Source of the DNA: Halomonas campaniensis
Lineage (GTDB): Bacteria > Pseudomonadota > Gammaproteobacteria > Pseudomonadales > Halomonadaceae
DNA: 64,000 nt
Direction of reading: 5' to 3'
Assembly: GCF_002211105.1 (NCBI RefSeq)
Contig: NZ_JPUA01000034.1
Span: 194,682-258,681, forward strand
Below the pieces are notes generated by a model that saw nothing but the letters and a program-made list of their open reading frames with translations, was not told the origin of the DNA and searched no databases. Positions 9,624-20,043 of this stretch are shown in pieces (the first letter of the stretch is position 1; each line of letters opens with the position of its first letter). A program made the position numbers and the translations under genes.

Positions 9624-12236
9624 ATGAAGAGCGCAGAACTCAGACAGGCCTTTCTTGATTACTTTGCAGAGCAGGGGCACACCATCGTGCCAACAGGGTC
9701 ACTGGTGCCTGGCAACGATGCCACCCTGCTGTTCACGAATGCAGGCATGGTGCCTTTTAAAGACGTCTTTTTAGGCCGCGACCCGCGCCCCTATGTGCGG
9801 GCAACCTCTGCCCAGCGCTGCGTGCGAGCCGGTGGTAAGCATAATGACTTAGACAACGTGGGTTATACCGCGCGCCACCATACCTTTTTTGAAATGCTGG
9901 GCAACTTCAGTTTCGGTGATTACTTCAAGCACGACGCCATTCGCTTTGCTTGGCAGTTTCTCACTGAGCGGCTTGGACTGCCTGCAGACAAGCTATGGGT
10001 CACCGTCTTTACGGAAGATGACGAGGCCTACAACATTTGGGCCGACGACATTGGCGTGCCTCACGAGCGCATTGCTCGTATCGGTGCAAAAGATAATTTC
10101 TGGCAGATGGGTGATACCGGTCCGTGTGGCCCCTGTTCGGAGATCTTTTTTGATCACGGCCCTGAGGTGTGGGGTGGCCCGCCGGGAACGCCGGAAGAGG
10201 ACGGCGATCGTTTTATCGAAATCTGGAACCTGGTCTTCATGCAGTTTGACCGTGATGCCCAGGGCACGCTTAACCCGTTGCCGAAACCCTCTATCGATAC
10301 CGGTATGGGCTTGGAGCGTGTCGCCGCTGTCATGCAGGGCGTGCACTCCAACTACGAGATCGACCTGTTCCAGAATCTGTTGAAAGCCGCTGCCAAGGCG
10401 ACCGGACACCCGGACACCTCGACACCTTCGCTGCGCGTCATTGCCGACCATATCCGCTCCTGCGCCTTTCTGATTGCCGATGGCGTGCTGCCTTCCAACG
10501 AAGGGCGTGGCTATGTGCTGCGTCGGATCATTCGCCGGGCGATTCGTCACGGCCATAAGTTGGGTGCGGTAGAACCGTTCTTTCATAAGCTGGTTGAAGC
10601 GCTGGATGCGGAGATGGGCGATGCCTATCCAGAACTGCGTGAAGCGAGCGATCAAATCGCCCGCGTGCTGCTAAAAGAAGAGGAGCAGTTTGCACGCACC
10701 CTGGATCATGGCATGGGGCTATTGAACGCGGCCTTGGCTGAGTTGGACGGTAAGGTGCTGCCGGGTGAGACCGTCTTCAAGCTTTACGACACCTACGGAT
10801 TTCCCTTCGACCTTACCGCCGACGTCTGCCGCGAACGTGGTGTCACCCTGGATGAAGAGGGCTTTCAGCAAGCCCTCGAGGCCCAGCGTGAACGTGCAAG
10901 GGCAGCCAGCCAGTTTGGTGCCGACTACAGCGCCTCCATCGAGTTGGAGGGTGAGACGGCCTTTACCGGCTATGACCGTTTGGAAGACCAGGCCAAGGTC
11001 ACCGCGCTGGTCGACAGCGAAGGCAACGCCCTGGCCGCGCTGGAGTCGGGGCAGAAGGGCATCGTGGTGCTGGATCGCACGCCATTTTATGGCGAGTCTG
11101 GTGGGCAGGTGGGCGATACCGGCTACCTGTATGTCGACGGTGGCCGTTTCCAGGTTACCGATACCCAAAAGAAGAACGGTCATCACCTGCATCAGGGTAT
11201 GATGGTCGAAGGCTCGCTGAGCATCGGTGCCAGCGTGCGCGGTGAAGTAGACGCCAGTCTGCGCACCGCTACCCTCCGCAATCACTCGGCCACCCACCTG
11301 CTGCATCAAGCGCTGCGCATGGTGCTGGGTGACCATGTGCAGCAGAAAGGCTCGCTGGTCAACGCCGAGCGACTGCGCTTCGACTTTAGCCACTTCGAGC
11401 CGATGACCGCCGAACAGCTGGCAGAAGTCGAGCGTCTGGTCAACGAGCAGATATTGGCTAACGCGCCGACCAAGGTCGAGCAGATGAGCCTGGATCAGGC
11501 CAAGGCCAAAGGAGCGGCAGCGCTGTTTGAGGCCAAGTACGCCGAGAACGTGCGGGTGCTGACCATTGGTGCCGACGACTTCTCTATCGAGTTGTGTGGT
11601 GGTACCCACGTGGCGCGCAGCGGCGATATTGGCTGCTGTCATGTGATGAGCGAGGTAGGTATTGCTTCCGGCGTGCGCCGTATCGAAGCGATCACCGGCG
11701 AAAATGCGCTGGCCTACTTCCGCGAGCAGGAAGCCCGCCTTGAGCGCTTGGGCGAGCGTTTGAAGACCAAGCCCGAGCAGGTTGAATCACGGGTGGAATC
11801 GCTGGTTGAGCGTAACCGTAGCTTGGAAAAAGAGCTTGAGCAGCTCAAGGCCAAGCTGGCCAGTGCGGCAGGCAGCGATATGCTTAGCCAAGTGCAGGAG
11901 ATCAACGGCGTTAAGCTGTTGGCGACGCAGTTGGATGGCGTGTCGGGCAAAGATCTACGTGGCATCCTCGATCAGCTTAAAAACAAGCTAAGTTCTGGAG
12001 TGATTATCCTCGGCGTTGCCGACCAGGCGGCGGGCAAAGTAAGCCTGATCGCTGGGGTAACCCAAGACCTGACCGGTCGAGTGAAAGCCGGTGAGCTGGT
12101 GAACCATGTTGCCTCGCAGGTGGGCGGAAAGGGCGGCGGCCGCCCCGATATGGCTCAAGCGGGAGGTAGTCAACCCGACGCCTTGCCGGATGCGTTGAAG
12201 AGCGTACCGGTATGGTTGGAAAGCGTACTTAGCTAA
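9624..12236 (+). CDS. alaS: Alanyl-tRNA synthetase
   Basis: A class II aminoacyl-tRNA synthetase of 870 residues with an editing domain. Motif 1/2 regions include [21 protein letters not shown]. The editing site has the HXXXH zinc ligands in [10 protein letters not shown] and the paired CGGTHV. A coiled segment with [16 protein letters not shown] follows, then the C-Ala domain ending [12 protein letters not shown]. The start at 9624 ([14 protein letters not shown]) is chosen because it matches the usual N-terminus. An in-frame ATG 25 codons earlier overlaps the -10 promoter element and would add an unrelated sequence. Confidence 0.97.
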   Translation: MKSAELRQAFLDYFAEQGHTIVPTGSLVPGNDATLLFTNAGMVPFKDVFLGRDPRPYVRATSAQRCVRAGGKHNDLDNVGYTARHHTFFEMLGNFSFGDYFKHDAIRFAWQFLTERLGLPADKLWVTVFTEDDEAYNIWADDIGVPHERIARIGAKDNFWQMGDTGPCGPCSEIFFDHGPEVWGGPPGTPEEDGDRFIEIWNLVFMQFDRDAQGTLNPLPKPSIDTGMGLERVAAVMQGVHSNYEIDLFQNLLKAAAKATGHPDTSTPSLRVIADHIRSCAFLIADGVLPSNEGRGYVLRRIIRRAIRHGHKLGAVEPFFHKLVEALDAEMGDAYPELREASDQIARVLLKEEEQFARTLDHGMGLLNAALAELDGKVLPGETVFKLYDTYGFPFDLTADVCRERGVTLDEEGFQQALEAQRERARAASQFGADYSASIELEGETAFTGYDRLEDQAKVTALVDSEGNALAALESGQKGIVVLDRTPFYGESGGQVGDTGYLYVDGGRFQVTDTQKKNGHHLHQGMMVEGSLSIGASVRGEVDASLRTATLRNHSATHLLHQALRMVLGDHVQQKGSLVNAERLRFDFSHFEPMTAEQLAEVERLVNEQILANAPTKVEQMSLDQAKAKGAAALFEAKYAENVRVLTIGADDFSIELCGGTHVARSGDIGCCHVMSEVGIASGVRRIEAITGENALAYFREQEARLERLGERLKTKPEQVESRVESLVERNRSLEKELEQLKAKLASAAGSDMLSQVQEINGVKLLATQLDGVSGKDLRGILDQLKNKLSSGVIILGVADQAAGKVSLIAGVTQDLTGRVKAGELVNHVASQVGGKGGGRPDMAQAGGSQPDALPDALKSVPVWLESVLS

Positions 12237-12243
12237 ACCTTTG

Positions 12244-12281
12244 GGCCGGTGGCATTATTGTCACCGGCCTTATTTATTTAA
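12244..12281 (+). terminator. Terminator of alaS
   Basis: The 8-bp stem GGCCGGTG/CACCGGCC (12244-12251, 12262-12269) is followed by the T-rich stretch TTATTTATTTA. It lies seven bases after the alaS stop codon. Confidence 0.75.
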
Positions 12282-12326
12282 ATACAACTTCACCCTCCAT
12301 TCCCGAACGCATAGGAAAAACGGCAT

Positions 12327-13577
12327 ATGGCATTATACGTACAGAAGTTCGGCGGCACTTCGGTGGGCTCTGTCGAGCGTATCAAGGCCGTAGCGGAAAA
12401 GGTTAAAGGTTTCCGCGACCAAGGTCATCAGGTAGTGGTCGTGGTCTCCGCCATGAGCGGCGAAACTAACCGCCTTACCGATATGGCGCAGGCGCTGAAT
12501 GAAGATCCCGCGCCACGTGAGATGGATATGCTGCTGTCCACCGGTGAGCAGGTGACTATTTCTCTGCTTGCCATGGCGCTTCAGCAAATCGGCGTGCCAG
12601 CCACTTCGCACACGGGCGCCCAGGTAGGTATTCATACCGATAGTGCCTATACCAAGGCACGTATTCAGCGCATTGAAACCGAAGACCTGAAGGCCGACCT
12701 GGACGCTGGGCAGGTCGTGGTCGTCGCCGGTTTCCAAGGGGTTGATGAAGAAGGCAATATTACCACCCTGGGCCGCGGTGGTTCCGACACCACTGGGGTG
12801 GCGTTAGCCGCCGCGCTAGGCGCCGATGAGTGCCAAATTTACACCGATGTGGATGGGGTTTACACCACCGACCCCCGTGTTTGCTCCAAAGCCCAGCGGC
12901 TAACGAGTATCACCGTCGAAGAGATGCTGGAGTTGGCCAGTCTCGGCTCTAAAGTGCTGCAGATCCGTGCGGTAGAGTTTGCCGGTAAATACAACGTACC
13001 CCTGCGGGTGCTGTCTAGCTTTGAAGATGGCCCCGGTACCCTAATTGTTGCAGAAGCAGACCAAGACGAGGACGCTATGGAAGAACCACTGATCTCCGGT
13101 ATCGCCTTTACCAAGAATGAAGCAAAATTAACCCTGCTTAATACCCCGGACGTGCCAGGTGTTGCATCACGTATCCTGGGTCCAATTGCCGATGCCAATA
13201 TCGAAGTTGATATGATCGTGCAGAACGTGGCGCCGGCCGGTGACTATACCGACTTTACCTTTACGGTTGCTAAAGGCGATTACAAGGCCACTAAGAAGCT
13301 GCTCGAAGAGACGGTGATTCCTGATTTAGGCGGTGGCGAGCTGCGTGGCGATGATAATATTGCTAAGGTTTCTTTAGTGGGTGTCGGTATGCGTTCTCAT
13401 GCGGGTGTCGCATCGAAAATGTTCCGCGTACTCGCCGACGAAAACGTCAATATCCGTATGGTCTCCACCTCTGAGATTAAAATCTCGGTCGTTATTGATG
13501 AGAAGCATATGGAGCTGGCTGTTAACGCATTACACAAAGCTTTTGGTTTAGATAAGGCAGATATCGAATCTGAATAA
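12327..13577 (+). CDS. lysC: Aspartate kinase
   Basis: A monofunctional aspartokinase of 416 residues, the first step toward lysine, threonine and methionine, and in halophiles also toward ectoine through aspartate semialdehyde. The kinase domain begins [15 protein letters not shown] and has the ATP/aspartate loops [16 protein letters not shown] and [10 protein letters not shown]. Two ACT domains follow from about residue 265 ([15 protein letters not shown] and [15 protein letters not shown]) and give amino-acid feedback control. Its place between alaS and csrA is the same as in Pseudomonas. No ectoine genes are present in this window. Confidence 0.97.
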   Translation: MALYVQKFGGTSVGSVERIKAVAEKVKGFRDQGHQVVVVVSAMSGETNRLTDMAQALNEDPAPREMDMLLSTGEQVTISLLAMALQQIGVPATSHTGAQVGIHTDSAYTKARIQRIETEDLKADLDAGQVVVVAGFQGVDEEGNITTLGRGGSDTTGVALAAALGADECQIYTDVDGVYTTDPRVCSKAQRLTSITVEEMLELASLGSKVLQIRAVEFAGKYNVPLRVLSSFEDGPGTLIVAEADQDEDAMEEPLISGIAFTKNEAKLTLLNTPDVPGVASRILGPIADANIEVDMIVQNVAPAGDYTDFTFTVAKGDYKATKKLLEETVIPDLGGGELRGDDNIAKVSLVGVGMRSHAGVASKMFRVLADENVNIRMVSTSEIKISVVIDEKHMELAVNALHKAFGLDKADIESE

Positions 13578-13647
13578 CATTTATGCCTTAAACCTTCTAC
13601 GCTGAAGGGGTACTTACTGCCGTGTGGTGGTGAGCTTTCTTTCAACG

Positions 13648-13763
13648 GGAGGTATAAGGTGTCATGGAGCCGGAGTCATTGGTGACAGGCAGCACTATGT
13701 CGCATAATGGCAGGGTGTTGCCTCCGGCTGACATATCCCGTTGCATAAAACGTCTGAAAAGGA
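13648..13763 (+). promoter_or_regulatory. csrA leader with GGA motifs and a stem-loop
   Basis: The csrA leader has GGA at 13648, 13666 and 13672 and again in the ribosome-binding site at 13761. An 8-bp stem AGCCGGAG (13668) with CTCCGGCT (13722) includes one GGA. CsrA is known to repress its own translation in E. coli through such sites. Autoregulation here is inferred. Confidence 0.4.
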
Positions 13764-13771
13764 GATCAGCC

Positions 13772-13960
13772 ATGCTCATCCTAACTCGCCGTGTTGGCGA
13801 AACCCTGATGATCGGTGATGAAATCACCGTCACCGTGCTAGGTGTGAAAGGCAATCAAGTACGTATTGGCGTTAATGCGCCGAAAGATGTGGCAGTTCAC
13901 CGTGAAGAGATTTACCAGCGTATTCAGCGTGAACGAAACAGCGAAGACGAAGTGGAATAA
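13772..13960 (+). CDS. csrA: Carbon storage regulator CsrA/RsmA
   Basis: A 62-residue RNA-binding dimer that blocks or stabilises mRNAs by binding GGA motifs in their leaders. The sequence starts [15 protein letters not shown] and contains [19 protein letters not shown], including the RNA-contacting Arg in the VHREEI strand. The start at 13772 has AAGGAG seven bases upstream. A longer in-frame start would add 36 unrelated residues. The alaS-(lysC)-csrA-tRNA-Ser-tRNA-Arg order is conserved in gammaproteobacteria. The RsmZ-like RNA at 3574-3743 is its probable antagonist. Confidence 0.97.
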   Translation: MLILTRRVGETLMIGDEITVTVLGVKGNQVRIGVNAPKDVAVHREEIYQRIQRERNSEDEVE

Positions 13961-14093
13961 GACTCGCGGGCTCGCATAATGAACCGATGCTTAAAGCGTA
14001 AGCTTATACGTAAGATATGGCCGGTGCGAAAAAAATCCGTAGAAGACTAGACACAAGAAGGCTAAATCGGTAATATTCGCGCCGTGCCGTTAA

Positions 14094-14186
14094 GGAGAGG
14101 TGGCCGAGTGGCTGAAGGCGCTCCCCTGCTAAGGGAGTATAGGGTTTATAGCCCTATCGAGGGTTCGAATCCCTCTCTCTCCGCCA
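14094..14186 (+). tRNA. tRNA-Ser (anticodon GCU)
   Basis: A 93-base type II tRNA: acceptor GGAGAGG paired with the TCTCTCC before G-CCA, anticodon loop CTGCTAA, a long variable arm (TATAGGGTTTATAGCCCTA) and the T loop GGTTCGAATCC. CCA is encoded. It follows csrA, as serV does in E. coli. Confidence 0.97.
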
Positions 14187-14205
14187 ATTGCATGTTAGAA
14201 GGTAT

Positions 14206-14282
14206 GCGCCCGTAGCTCAGCTGGATAGAGTACCTGACTACGAATCAGGGGGTCGGAGGTTCGAATCCTCCCGGGCGCGCCA
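14206..14282 (+). tRNA. tRNA-Arg (anticodon ACG), copy 1
   Basis: A 77-base tRNA with acceptor GCGCCCG/CGGGCGC, anticodon loop CTACGAA, T arm GGAGGTTCGAATCCTCC and encoded CCA. The first anticodon base A is expected to become inosine and read CGU, CGC and CGA codons. Identical in sequence to the copy at 14385. Confidence 0.97.
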
Positions 14283-14384
14283 CCTTTCGGTTAGCTGCTT
14301 ATCCACCATTGTCAGTGTTTTGATATATTGTCAGTGTCTCGATAAGTGGTCGCTTGGTAAGTTTAAGTGTTAGCAAACTATTAC

Positions 14385-14461
14385 GCGCCCGTAGCTCAGC
14401 TGGATAGAGTACCTGACTACGAATCAGGGGGTCGGAGGTTCGAATCCTCCCGGGCGCGCCA
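14385..14461 (+). tRNA. tRNA-Arg (anticodon ACG), copy 2
   Basis: An exact 77-base duplicate of the tRNA at 14206, separated from it by 102 unrelated bases. Tandem argV-type copies after csrA are also found in E. coli. Confidence 0.97.
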
Positions 14462-14467
14462 GATTCC

Positions 14468-14500
14468 AAAACCCGCTCTCTTCATTGAGGGCGGGTTTTC
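14468..14500 (+). terminator. Terminator of the tRNA cluster
   Basis: The 9-bp stem AAAACCCGC/GCGGGTTTT (14468-14476, 14491-14499) starts seven bases after the second tRNA-Arg. The T run is part of the stem, as is common after tRNA operons. Confidence 0.85.
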
Positions 14501-14597
14501 TGTTTCCAGTCTGAACTCTGAACGCCTATTTCTGACTTTATCACCTGTTTCCAGCCTGACCGGCTAAGGCTCGCACCCCGGTCTTGCGATCGTGTGT

Positions 14598-14630
14598 AGC
14601 GCCCCGCTTTACGGTAGGGCGCTTTTTTTT
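14598..14630 (+). terminator. Second terminator downstream of the tRNAs
   Basis: The stem AGCGCCC (14598) with GGGCGCT (14617) is followed by a run of eight T. It lies in the non-coding 14462-14662 gap, shortly before the convergent dusC stop codon. It could be a back-up terminator for the csrA-tRNA unit. No gene was seen in the gap. Confidence 0.8.
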
Positions 14631-14662
14631 GCCTGTTGATTGGGTGGGAGTCGAGCGAGGGA

Positions 14663-15658
14663 TTAGGCTGGTGCGGCGTGCTGTTCGTCGACAATCAGGC
14701 TGTCGAGCAGTTGATCCAGCTCGGTGAGCCGCTTCACACGCTGAAAATTTTGTTCAGCTTCACCGCTGCCCTGGCGCATTTGGGCAAGCCACTGCTTTAC
14801 CAGGGAGACCACGACGCGGTCTGGTAGCTGTTGGCGCTGAAGGGCGGCGTACTCTTTGAGTACATTGGCGCGCATCGCCCAGCTGCTTTCTGGCAGCCGC
14901 TCGCCGGTTTGCAGCCAGTGGCGGATGCGTGGTGCCAGCCAAGGGTCGGCCAGCGCGCTACGCCCTAGCATCACATCACTGCAGCCTGAAAGCGTGCGGG
15001 CTTTCCAGTAATCTTCCAGCGTCCATATATCGCCGTTGGCAACCACCGGAATGGACACCTGGCGACGTATTTTGCCGATCCATTCCCAGTGTGCCGGTGG
15101 GCGGTAGCCCTCGTCTCGAGTACGCGCATGCACCACAAGCTGGGCGGCACCTCCTGCCTCGGTAGCCTGGGCACAGGCAACCGCGAGGCGGCGATTGGCG
15201 AAGCCCAGGCGAATCTTGGCGGTCACTGGGATTTCCCCCTCTAAAGCGTCATGAACAGCTTTGACCGCTTGATAGACGCGTTCAGGCTGACGTAGCAGCG
15301 AAGCGCCGCCATCGTGCCGGTTAACCAGTTTGGCAGGGCAGCCGAAATTAAGGTCGATGCTTACCGCGCCCAAGCTAAGCGCCTGACGCGCATTGGCCGC
15401 CAGGGCGGCTGGGTCAGAGCCCAGCAGCTGTAAATGCACGGGAATGCCACTTGGTGTTGCCACAGGCGGTTGCGTCAGCTCCGGGCAGTGCTTATAAAAC
15501 ACTCTGGGTGGCAGGCGGGTATCAACAACGCGGACAAACTCGGTGACTGTCCAGTCGAACCCCGCGTGGCGGGTCAGCAGGTCGCGGGTCAGAGCGTCGA
15601 TCACTCCTTCCATCGGGGCTAGGCCGATTCTGCCGTTATGTAGTAAATTAACAACCAT
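14663..15658 (-). CDS. dusC: tRNA-dihydrouridine(16) synthase DusC
   Basis: An FMN-dependent enzyme of about 331 residues that reduces uridine in the tRNA D loop. The family motifs are GLAPMEGVIDALTRDLL at the N-terminus, SIDLNFGCPAKLVNRHDGGASLL with the catalytic Cys near residue 100, the FMN-binding VHARTRDEGY, PVVANGDIW and VMLGRSALADPW. Position-16 specificity (DusC rather than DusA or DusB) is inferred from the APMEGVID start and overall resemblance. A GTG three codons upstream, at 15667, is an alternative start. It lies convergent to the tRNA genes. Confidence 0.9.
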   Translation of the reverse strand: MVVNLLHNGRIGLAPMEGVIDALTRDLLTRHAGFDWTVTEFVRVVDTRLPPRVFYKHCPELTQPPVATPSGIPVHLQLLGSDPAALAANARQALSLGAVSIDLNFGCPAKLVNRHDGGASLLRQPERVYQAVKAVHDALEGEIPVTAKIRLGFANRRLAVACAQATEAGGAAQLVVHARTRDEGYRPPAHWEWIGKIRRQVSIPVVANGDIWTLEDYWKARTLSGCSDVMLGRSALADPWLAPRIRHWLQTGERLPESSWAMRANVLKEYAALQRQQLPDRVVVSLVKQWLAQMRQGSGEAEQNFQRVKRLTELDQLLDSLIVDEQHAAPA

Positions 15659-15817
15659 GACTTCCACTATCGCGCCATTGCATTTTATGCTGGGTGTGGC
15701 AGGTTAGTGCATTCCTCTTACTGCGCCAAGCGCCTTTCACCGTATTGGCGTAATGATGTGCGTAACAATGGTGCTTGAACTGTGCTTCAAGACACCTCGC
15801 TTCAAGGAGAGCGCCTT

Positions 15818-16075
15818 ATGCAAGATCTGGAACTGTTGCAGGATGGATTGGCGTTAATGGCGCTCGGAATGGGCGTAGTGTTTGTTTTTCTTACGATTTT
15901 GGTCATTAGCGTTACGCTGATGTCGAAGCTTATTGGGCGTTTTCAACCCGTTCCCGCTGCGGTTGATACGGGTAAGAAAGCATCGTCCTCATCGCCCCCC
16001 GCAGCGCAAAGTGACGAGGTTATGGCTGTGATCAGTGCTGCAGTGCACCGTTACCGTTCAACCCGGCGTCGCTAA
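15818..16075 (+). CDS. oadG: Oxaloacetate decarboxylase gamma subunit
   Basis: A small membrane protein of 85 residues with one transmembrane helix (about residues 12-35, LMALGMGVVFVFLTILVIS) and a cytoplasmic tail ending in basic residues. OadG joins the alpha and beta subunits of the Na+-pumping oxaloacetate decarboxylase. The start at 15818 has AAGGAGA eight bases before it. An upstream in-frame start lacks such a site. oadA and oadB follow, giving the complete gamma-alpha-beta order. Confidence 0.92.
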   Translation: MQDLELLQDGLALMALGMGVVFVFLTILVISVTLMSKLIGRFQPVPAAVDTGKKASSSSPPAAQSDEVMAVISAAVHRYRSTRRR

Positions 16076-16167
16076 CTTTCTCAATTTTTTTCATTTCAGC
16101 CCTCTTTTGGCTATTTTTTTGTTATTTTTACTACAAACTTACAACTCTACTACTGTGAGCCAAGACC

Positions 16168-17982
16168 ATGAACGAAATAAAACGCCCTCTAGGCATTACC
16201 GATGTCGTGCTGCGCGATGCCCATCAATCGCTGTTTGCCACGAGGATGCGGCTGGATGATATGCTGCCGATCGCCGAAAAGTTGGATCGCGTTGGCTACT
16301 GGTCGCTGGAAACCTGGGGTGGAGCCACCTATGACGCCTGTATCCGCTATTTGGGTGAAGACCCCTGGGAGCGTATTCGTGCTCTAAAAGAGGCCATGCC
16401 TAACACGCCTCAGGCTATGCTGTTGCGTGGCCAGAACCTGCTGGGCTATCGCCACTACGCGGATGACGTTGTCGATAAGTTTGTCGAGCGGGCGAAAACC
16501 AATGGCGTTGACGTCTTCCGCGTTTTCGATGCCATGAACGATCCGCGTAATCTCGAGCGCGCTATCCAGGCAGTGCGTAACGTGGAAGGCCATGCCCAAG
16601 GCACCATCTCTTACACCGTGAGCCCGGTACATACCCTGGATAGCTGGGTCGATCTCGCCAAGACTATTGCCGGTTTGGGCGCGGATTCATTGGCTATCAA
16701 GGATATGGCGGGGCTATTGACGCCCTACACGGCGTTCGATTTGGTCACACGGCTCAAGAAAGAGCTATCGATTCCGGTACACCTACACTGTCACGCTACT
16801 ACCGGCCTCTCAACATCGACTATTTTGAAGGCGGTAGAAGCAGGCATCGATAACGTCGATACCTCGATCTCATCCATGTCGATGACCTATGGTCACAGTC
16901 CCACCGAATCCGTGGTGGCAATGCTGAAAGATACCGGCCGGGATACCGGTCTGGATCTTGAGCTGCTGGAGGATATCGCCGGCTACTTCCGTGAAGTGCG
17001 TAAGAAGTACGCTGCCTTTGAAGGCTCACTACGCGGTATTGATTCGCGCATCCTGATTGCTCAGGTGCCGGGCGGCATGCTGACAAACATGGAAGGCCAG
17101 CTCAAAGAGCAGGGCGCGGGCGATAAGCTGGACGACGTGCTCAGCGAGATCCCCCGCGTACGCGAAGACCTTGGCTTTATTCCGCTGGTCACACCCACCT
17201 CGCAAATCGTCGGCACCCAGGCGGTGATGAACGTGATGATGGGAGAGCGCTACAAGTCGATTTCCAAGGAAGTCCAGGCGCTGCTCAAAGGTGAGTATGG
17301 CGCTGCCCCGGCGCCTTTTAATGCCGAGCTGCAAAAGCGTGTGCTGGAAGGCGGGGAGCCGATTACCTGTCGCCCAGCGGATAACCTGTCGCCGGAAATG
17401 GAGAGACTGGCAACCGAACTGAAAGAGAAGGCCAGTGCCGAGGATATCCGCTTGGCGGAAGGTAAGCGCGAAGTAGATGATGTGCTGACCTACGCGCTAT
17501 TTCCACAGATCGGCTTGAAATTCCTTAAAAACCGCGACAATCCAGACGCTTTTGAGCCTGTTCCCCAAGCAGCTGAAGCTAGCGCAGAGAAGGCGCCCGT
17601 CAAGGCGGAAAGCAAAACGCCGGTCGCAAGCCAAGGCCCGGAAACCTACACCGTCAAGCTCAATGGTAAAGCCTTCGTAGTGGAGGTTTCTGAAGGTGGT
17701 GAGCTGGGCGAAGTCCAGGAGCAAACGGCCACCAGCACTGGCGCGCCCAAAGAGGAAGTGTCTGCTCCTACAGGTGAAAGCATCGATGCGCCGCTGGCAG
17801 GCAATATCTTCAAGGTGAATGTTCGCCCCGGCGACAGCGTCGCAGAAGGTGATGTGGTGATCATCCTGGAAGCGATGAAAATGGAAACCGAGGTGCGTGC
17901 CAGCAGCGCAGGCACTGTATCTAAGGTTAACGTCAGCGAGGGCGACAGCGTAGCCGTAGGCGATACGCTGGTCGAGCTCTAA
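16168..17982 (+). CDS. oadA: Oxaloacetate decarboxylase alpha subunit (biotin protein)
   Basis: 604 residues. The N-terminal carboxyltransferase domain has the metal-binding [12 protein letters not shown] motif near residue 16 and HCHATTG near 210, and it moves CO2 from oxaloacetate to biotin. A helical linker and an Ala/Glu/Pro-rich stretch (about 460-520) lead to a biotinyl domain with the acceptor Lys in EAMKMETEV. With OadB and OadG it couples oxaloacetate decarboxylation to outward Na+ transport. It lies 11 bp before oadB. Confidence 0.96.
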   Translation: MNEIKRPLGITDVVLRDAHQSLFATRMRLDDMLPIAEKLDRVGYWSLETWGGATYDACIRYLGEDPWERIRALKEAMPNTPQAMLLRGQNLLGYRHYADDVVDKFVERAKTNGVDVFRVFDAMNDPRNLERAIQAVRNVEGHAQGTISYTVSPVHTLDSWVDLAKTIAGLGADSLAIKDMAGLLTPYTAFDLVTRLKKELSIPVHLHCHATTGLSTSTILKAVEAGIDNVDTSISSMSMTYGHSPTESVVAMLKDTGRDTGLDLELLEDIAGYFREVRKKYAAFEGSLRGIDSRILIAQVPGGMLTNMEGQLKEQGAGDKLDDVLSEIPRVREDLGFIPLVTPTSQIVGTQAVMNVMMGERYKSISKEVQALLKGEYGAAPAPFNAELQKRVLEGGEPITCRPADNLSPEMERLATELKEKASAEDIRLAEGKREVDDVLTYALFPQIGLKFLKNRDNPDAFEPVPQAAEASAEKAPVKAESKTPVASQGPETYTVKLNGKAFVVEVSEGGELGEVQEQTATSTGAPKEEVSAPTGESIDAPLAGNIFKVNVRPGDSVAEGDVVIILEAMKMETEVRASSAGTVSKVNVSEGDSVAVGDTLVEL

Positions 17983-17992
17983 GGGCCCGGTA

Positions 17993-19315
17993 ATGGATAA
18001 ATTAGTCACCTTATGGGAAGGCTCTGGGCTATATAACCTTGAGCTTGGCCAAGCGGTCATGATTATGGTGGGGCTACTGCTGCTCTACCTGGCCATCAAT
18101 AAAAAGTTTGAGCCACTGCTGCTGGTGCCGATTGGCTTTGGCGGCATTCTGGCCAACATCCCCGAAGCGGGGCTGGCGATTTCAGCGCTCGACCAAGCGA
18201 TTGAGGTGGCGAAACCTGCCGTGCTACAGCAAATGGCGGCAGCGCTAGGCGCGACGCTGGATCCACTGGCAAATGCGGAAGCCTGGCGGGAGTCGCTAAA
18301 AGCGCTTGCCCACGATGGCGTTGCGCCGGATCAACTGCGTGCCGCGCGTGACATTGCCGTGGGCTCCGGCTACAGCGATGGCATGCTCTACAGCTTCTAT
18401 AAAGTCGCGATTGGCTCGGGTATTGCCCCGTTGATTATCTTTATGGGCGTGGGTGCCATGACTGACTTCGGCCCGCTACTGGCCAACCCGCGCACGCTGT
18501 TTTTAGGCGCGGCCGCTCAGTTTGGTATTTTTGCCACCCTGTTTGGCGCTGTAGCGTTAAGCTCGGTGGGGATCATGGATTTCTCGCTTAACCAGGCCGC
18601 CGCCATTGGTATTATTGGCGGCGCTGATGGCCCGACCTCTATCTATGTCTCCAGCGTGCTGGCACCGGAATTGCTGGGGGCTATCGCCGTGGCCGCCTAC
18701 GCCTATATGGCGTTGGTGCCGCTGATTCAGCCGCCGATTATGCGCCTTTTGACCACCCAGAAAGAGCGTCAAATCAAGATGACGCAGCTGCGGCCGGTCT
18801 CAAAACTGGAAAAGATTGTCTTTCCGTTGGTGCTGTTGATTCTGGTGGCGCTGTTTCTGCCCGATGCAGCTCCGCTGCTGGGCATGTTCTGCTTCGGTAA
18901 TTTGATGCGTGAATGCGGCGTGGTCGAACGTTTGTCAGATACCGCGCAAAACGCCCTGATCAATATCGTTACGATAATCCTCGGCCTGTCGGTGGGCTCC
19001 AAGCTGATGGCCGAGAGTTTCCTCTCGTTTGAGACGCTGGGGATATTAGGCCTAGGCATTGTCGCCTTTGGCATCGGCACGGCTGCCGGGGTGCTGATGG
19101 CCAAGCTGATGAATCTGGTGAGCAAAATGCCCATCAACCCCTTGATCGGTGCCGCGGGCGTTTCCGCCGTACCTATGGCGGCGCGAGTGGCGAACAAGGT
19201 TGGGCTGGAGTCCAATCCGCATAACTTCCTGCTGATGCACGCGATGGGCCCCAATGTGGCAGGTGTCATTGGTTCGGCAGTCGCGGCCGGGGTAATGATT
19301 AAATACCTGGGTTAA
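17993..19315 (+). CDS. oadB: Oxaloacetate decarboxylase beta subunit (Na+ pump)
   Basis: A 440-residue multi-pass inner-membrane protein that decarboxylates carboxybiotin and moves Na+ outward. Typical segments are [13 protein letters not shown] near residue 48, [16 protein letters not shown] near 205 with the essential Asp of [22 protein letters not shown] near 300 and the C-terminal [15 protein letters not shown]. About ten hydrophobic helices are visible. A Na+ pump fits a marine or halophilic host. Confidence 0.96.
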   Translation: MDKLVTLWEGSGLYNLELGQAVMIMVGLLLLYLAINKKFEPLLLVPIGFGGILANIPEAGLAISALDQAIEVAKPAVLQQMAAALGATLDPLANAEAWRESLKALAHDGVAPDQLRAARDIAVGSGYSDGMLYSFYKVAIGSGIAPLIIFMGVGAMTDFGPLLANPRTLFLGAAAQFGIFATLFGAVALSSVGIMDFSLNQAAAIGIIGGADGPTSIYVSSVLAPELLGAIAVAAYAYMALVPLIQPPIMRLLTTQKERQIKMTQLRPVSKLEKIVFPLVLLILVALFLPDAAPLLGMFCFGNLMRECGVVERLSDTAQNALINIVTIILGLSVGSKLMAESFLSFETLGILGLGIVAFGIGTAAGVLMAKLMNLVSKMPINPLIGAAGVSAVPMAARVANKVGLESNPHNFLLMHAMGPNVAGVIGSAVAAGVMIKYLG

Positions 19316-19338
19316 TGTTGAACGAGTGAATAAATAAG

Positions 19339-19376
19339 CGCGGCGTACTGGCACTTGCAGTATGTCGCGTTTTTTT
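19339..19376 (+). terminator. Terminator of oadGAB
   Basis: A 12-bp stem with two G-U pairs (CGCGGCGTACTG at 19339, CAGTATGTCGCG at 19358), a seven-base loop and seven T. It starts 23 bp after the oadB stop codon. Confidence 0.88.
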
Positions 19377-19427
19377 GATGGGCTATTGCGATGGACTATT
19401 GCGATGGACTATTCCGACGGGCTATCT
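19377..19427. repeat. Short tandem repeat, 13-bp unit, about four copies
   Basis: Units read GATGGGCTATTGC, GATGGACTATTGC, GATGGACTATTCC and a partial GACGGGCTATCT. They fill the space between the oadGAB terminator and the yigZ stop codon, and the last one overlaps that stop. Such an array can vary in copy number by slippage. No function is evident. Confidence 0.8.
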
Positions 19428-20043
19428 AGTGAGTGAGAATGTCGATAGCGCTCTTCAAGCGGTTTTCTAACGGGGCAAGGTCAAGCGGGCAGTCCCTTGG
19501 CCAGCCGATGGTTAGACGCACACCATCAGCATCGTAGTCGGCTTGCTCAATAGGGACATCGCGCTCTTCACACCAGCTGCGGGCAATCGCCTCATTGGCA
19601 AATGTGAGGCGCAGGGTGTACAAATCGCGCTCAACGACTTCCCGGGTAGGCAGCGTCTCAAGGGCATGGCTAACCGCCTGAGAGTAAGCGCGGGCTAAAC
19701 CGCCGGTGCCGAGCTTGGTGCCACCAAAATAACGAATGACCACACAGCCGATCTGGCCTAGTTGGCTGCCCTGGAGCACCTGATACATGGGGCGGCCAGC
19801 GGTGCCGCCAGGCTCGCCATCATCGGAAAAGCCAATCAGGTTTTGCTCGCCGGGTGGCCCGGCAATGTAGGCAGTGCAGTGGTGGCTGGCAGTAGGGTGT
19901 GCATTTTTCGCCGCAGTCAGCAGGTGGGTGAATGCATCGATATCAGGGGCGTGGCACATCCAGGTGATAAATTGGCTTTTTTCGACGTCAATGTCGGTCG
20001 TATGCCATGACCCAATGGGTAGCTCGGGAACCCGATAGCGCAT
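19426..20043 (-). CDS. yigZ: YigZ/IMPACT family protein
   Basis: A 205-residue member of the YigZ/IMPACT (UPF0029) family. It has DIDVEKSQFITW near residue 20, then AHPTASHHCTAYI, SDDGEPGGTAGRPM and YFGGTKLGTGGLARAY, which are the family hallmarks, and a C-terminal ferredoxin-like domain. The bacterial role is unclear; the eukaryotic homologue acts on the Gcn1/Gcn2 translation-stress pathway. Its ATG overlaps the TAA of the upstream S24-like gene by one base (TAATG), so the two are translationally coupled. That would place yigZ under the LexA boxes at 20465-20513. This is an inference. Confidence 0.92.
   Translation of the reverse strand: MRYRVPELPIGSWHTTDIDVEKSQFITWMCHAPDIDAFTHLLTAAKNAHPTASHHCTAYIAGPPGEQNLIGFSDDGEPGGTAGRPMYQVLQGSQLGQIGCVVIRYFGGTKLGTGGLARAYSQAVSHALETLPTREVVERDLYTLRLTFANEAIARSWCEERDVPIEQADYDADGVRLTIGWPRDCPLDLAPLENRLKSAIDILTH

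Noticed and set aside
14188..14567. Two short plus-strand frames containing VAQLDRVPDYESGGRRFESSRAR
   Set aside because: They are read-throughs of the two identical tRNA-Arg genes, which is why the same peptide appears twice.
19377..19427. CRISPR-like array
   Set aside because: The units are 13 bp, directly adjacent and without spacers. No other array-like pattern was seen in the window.
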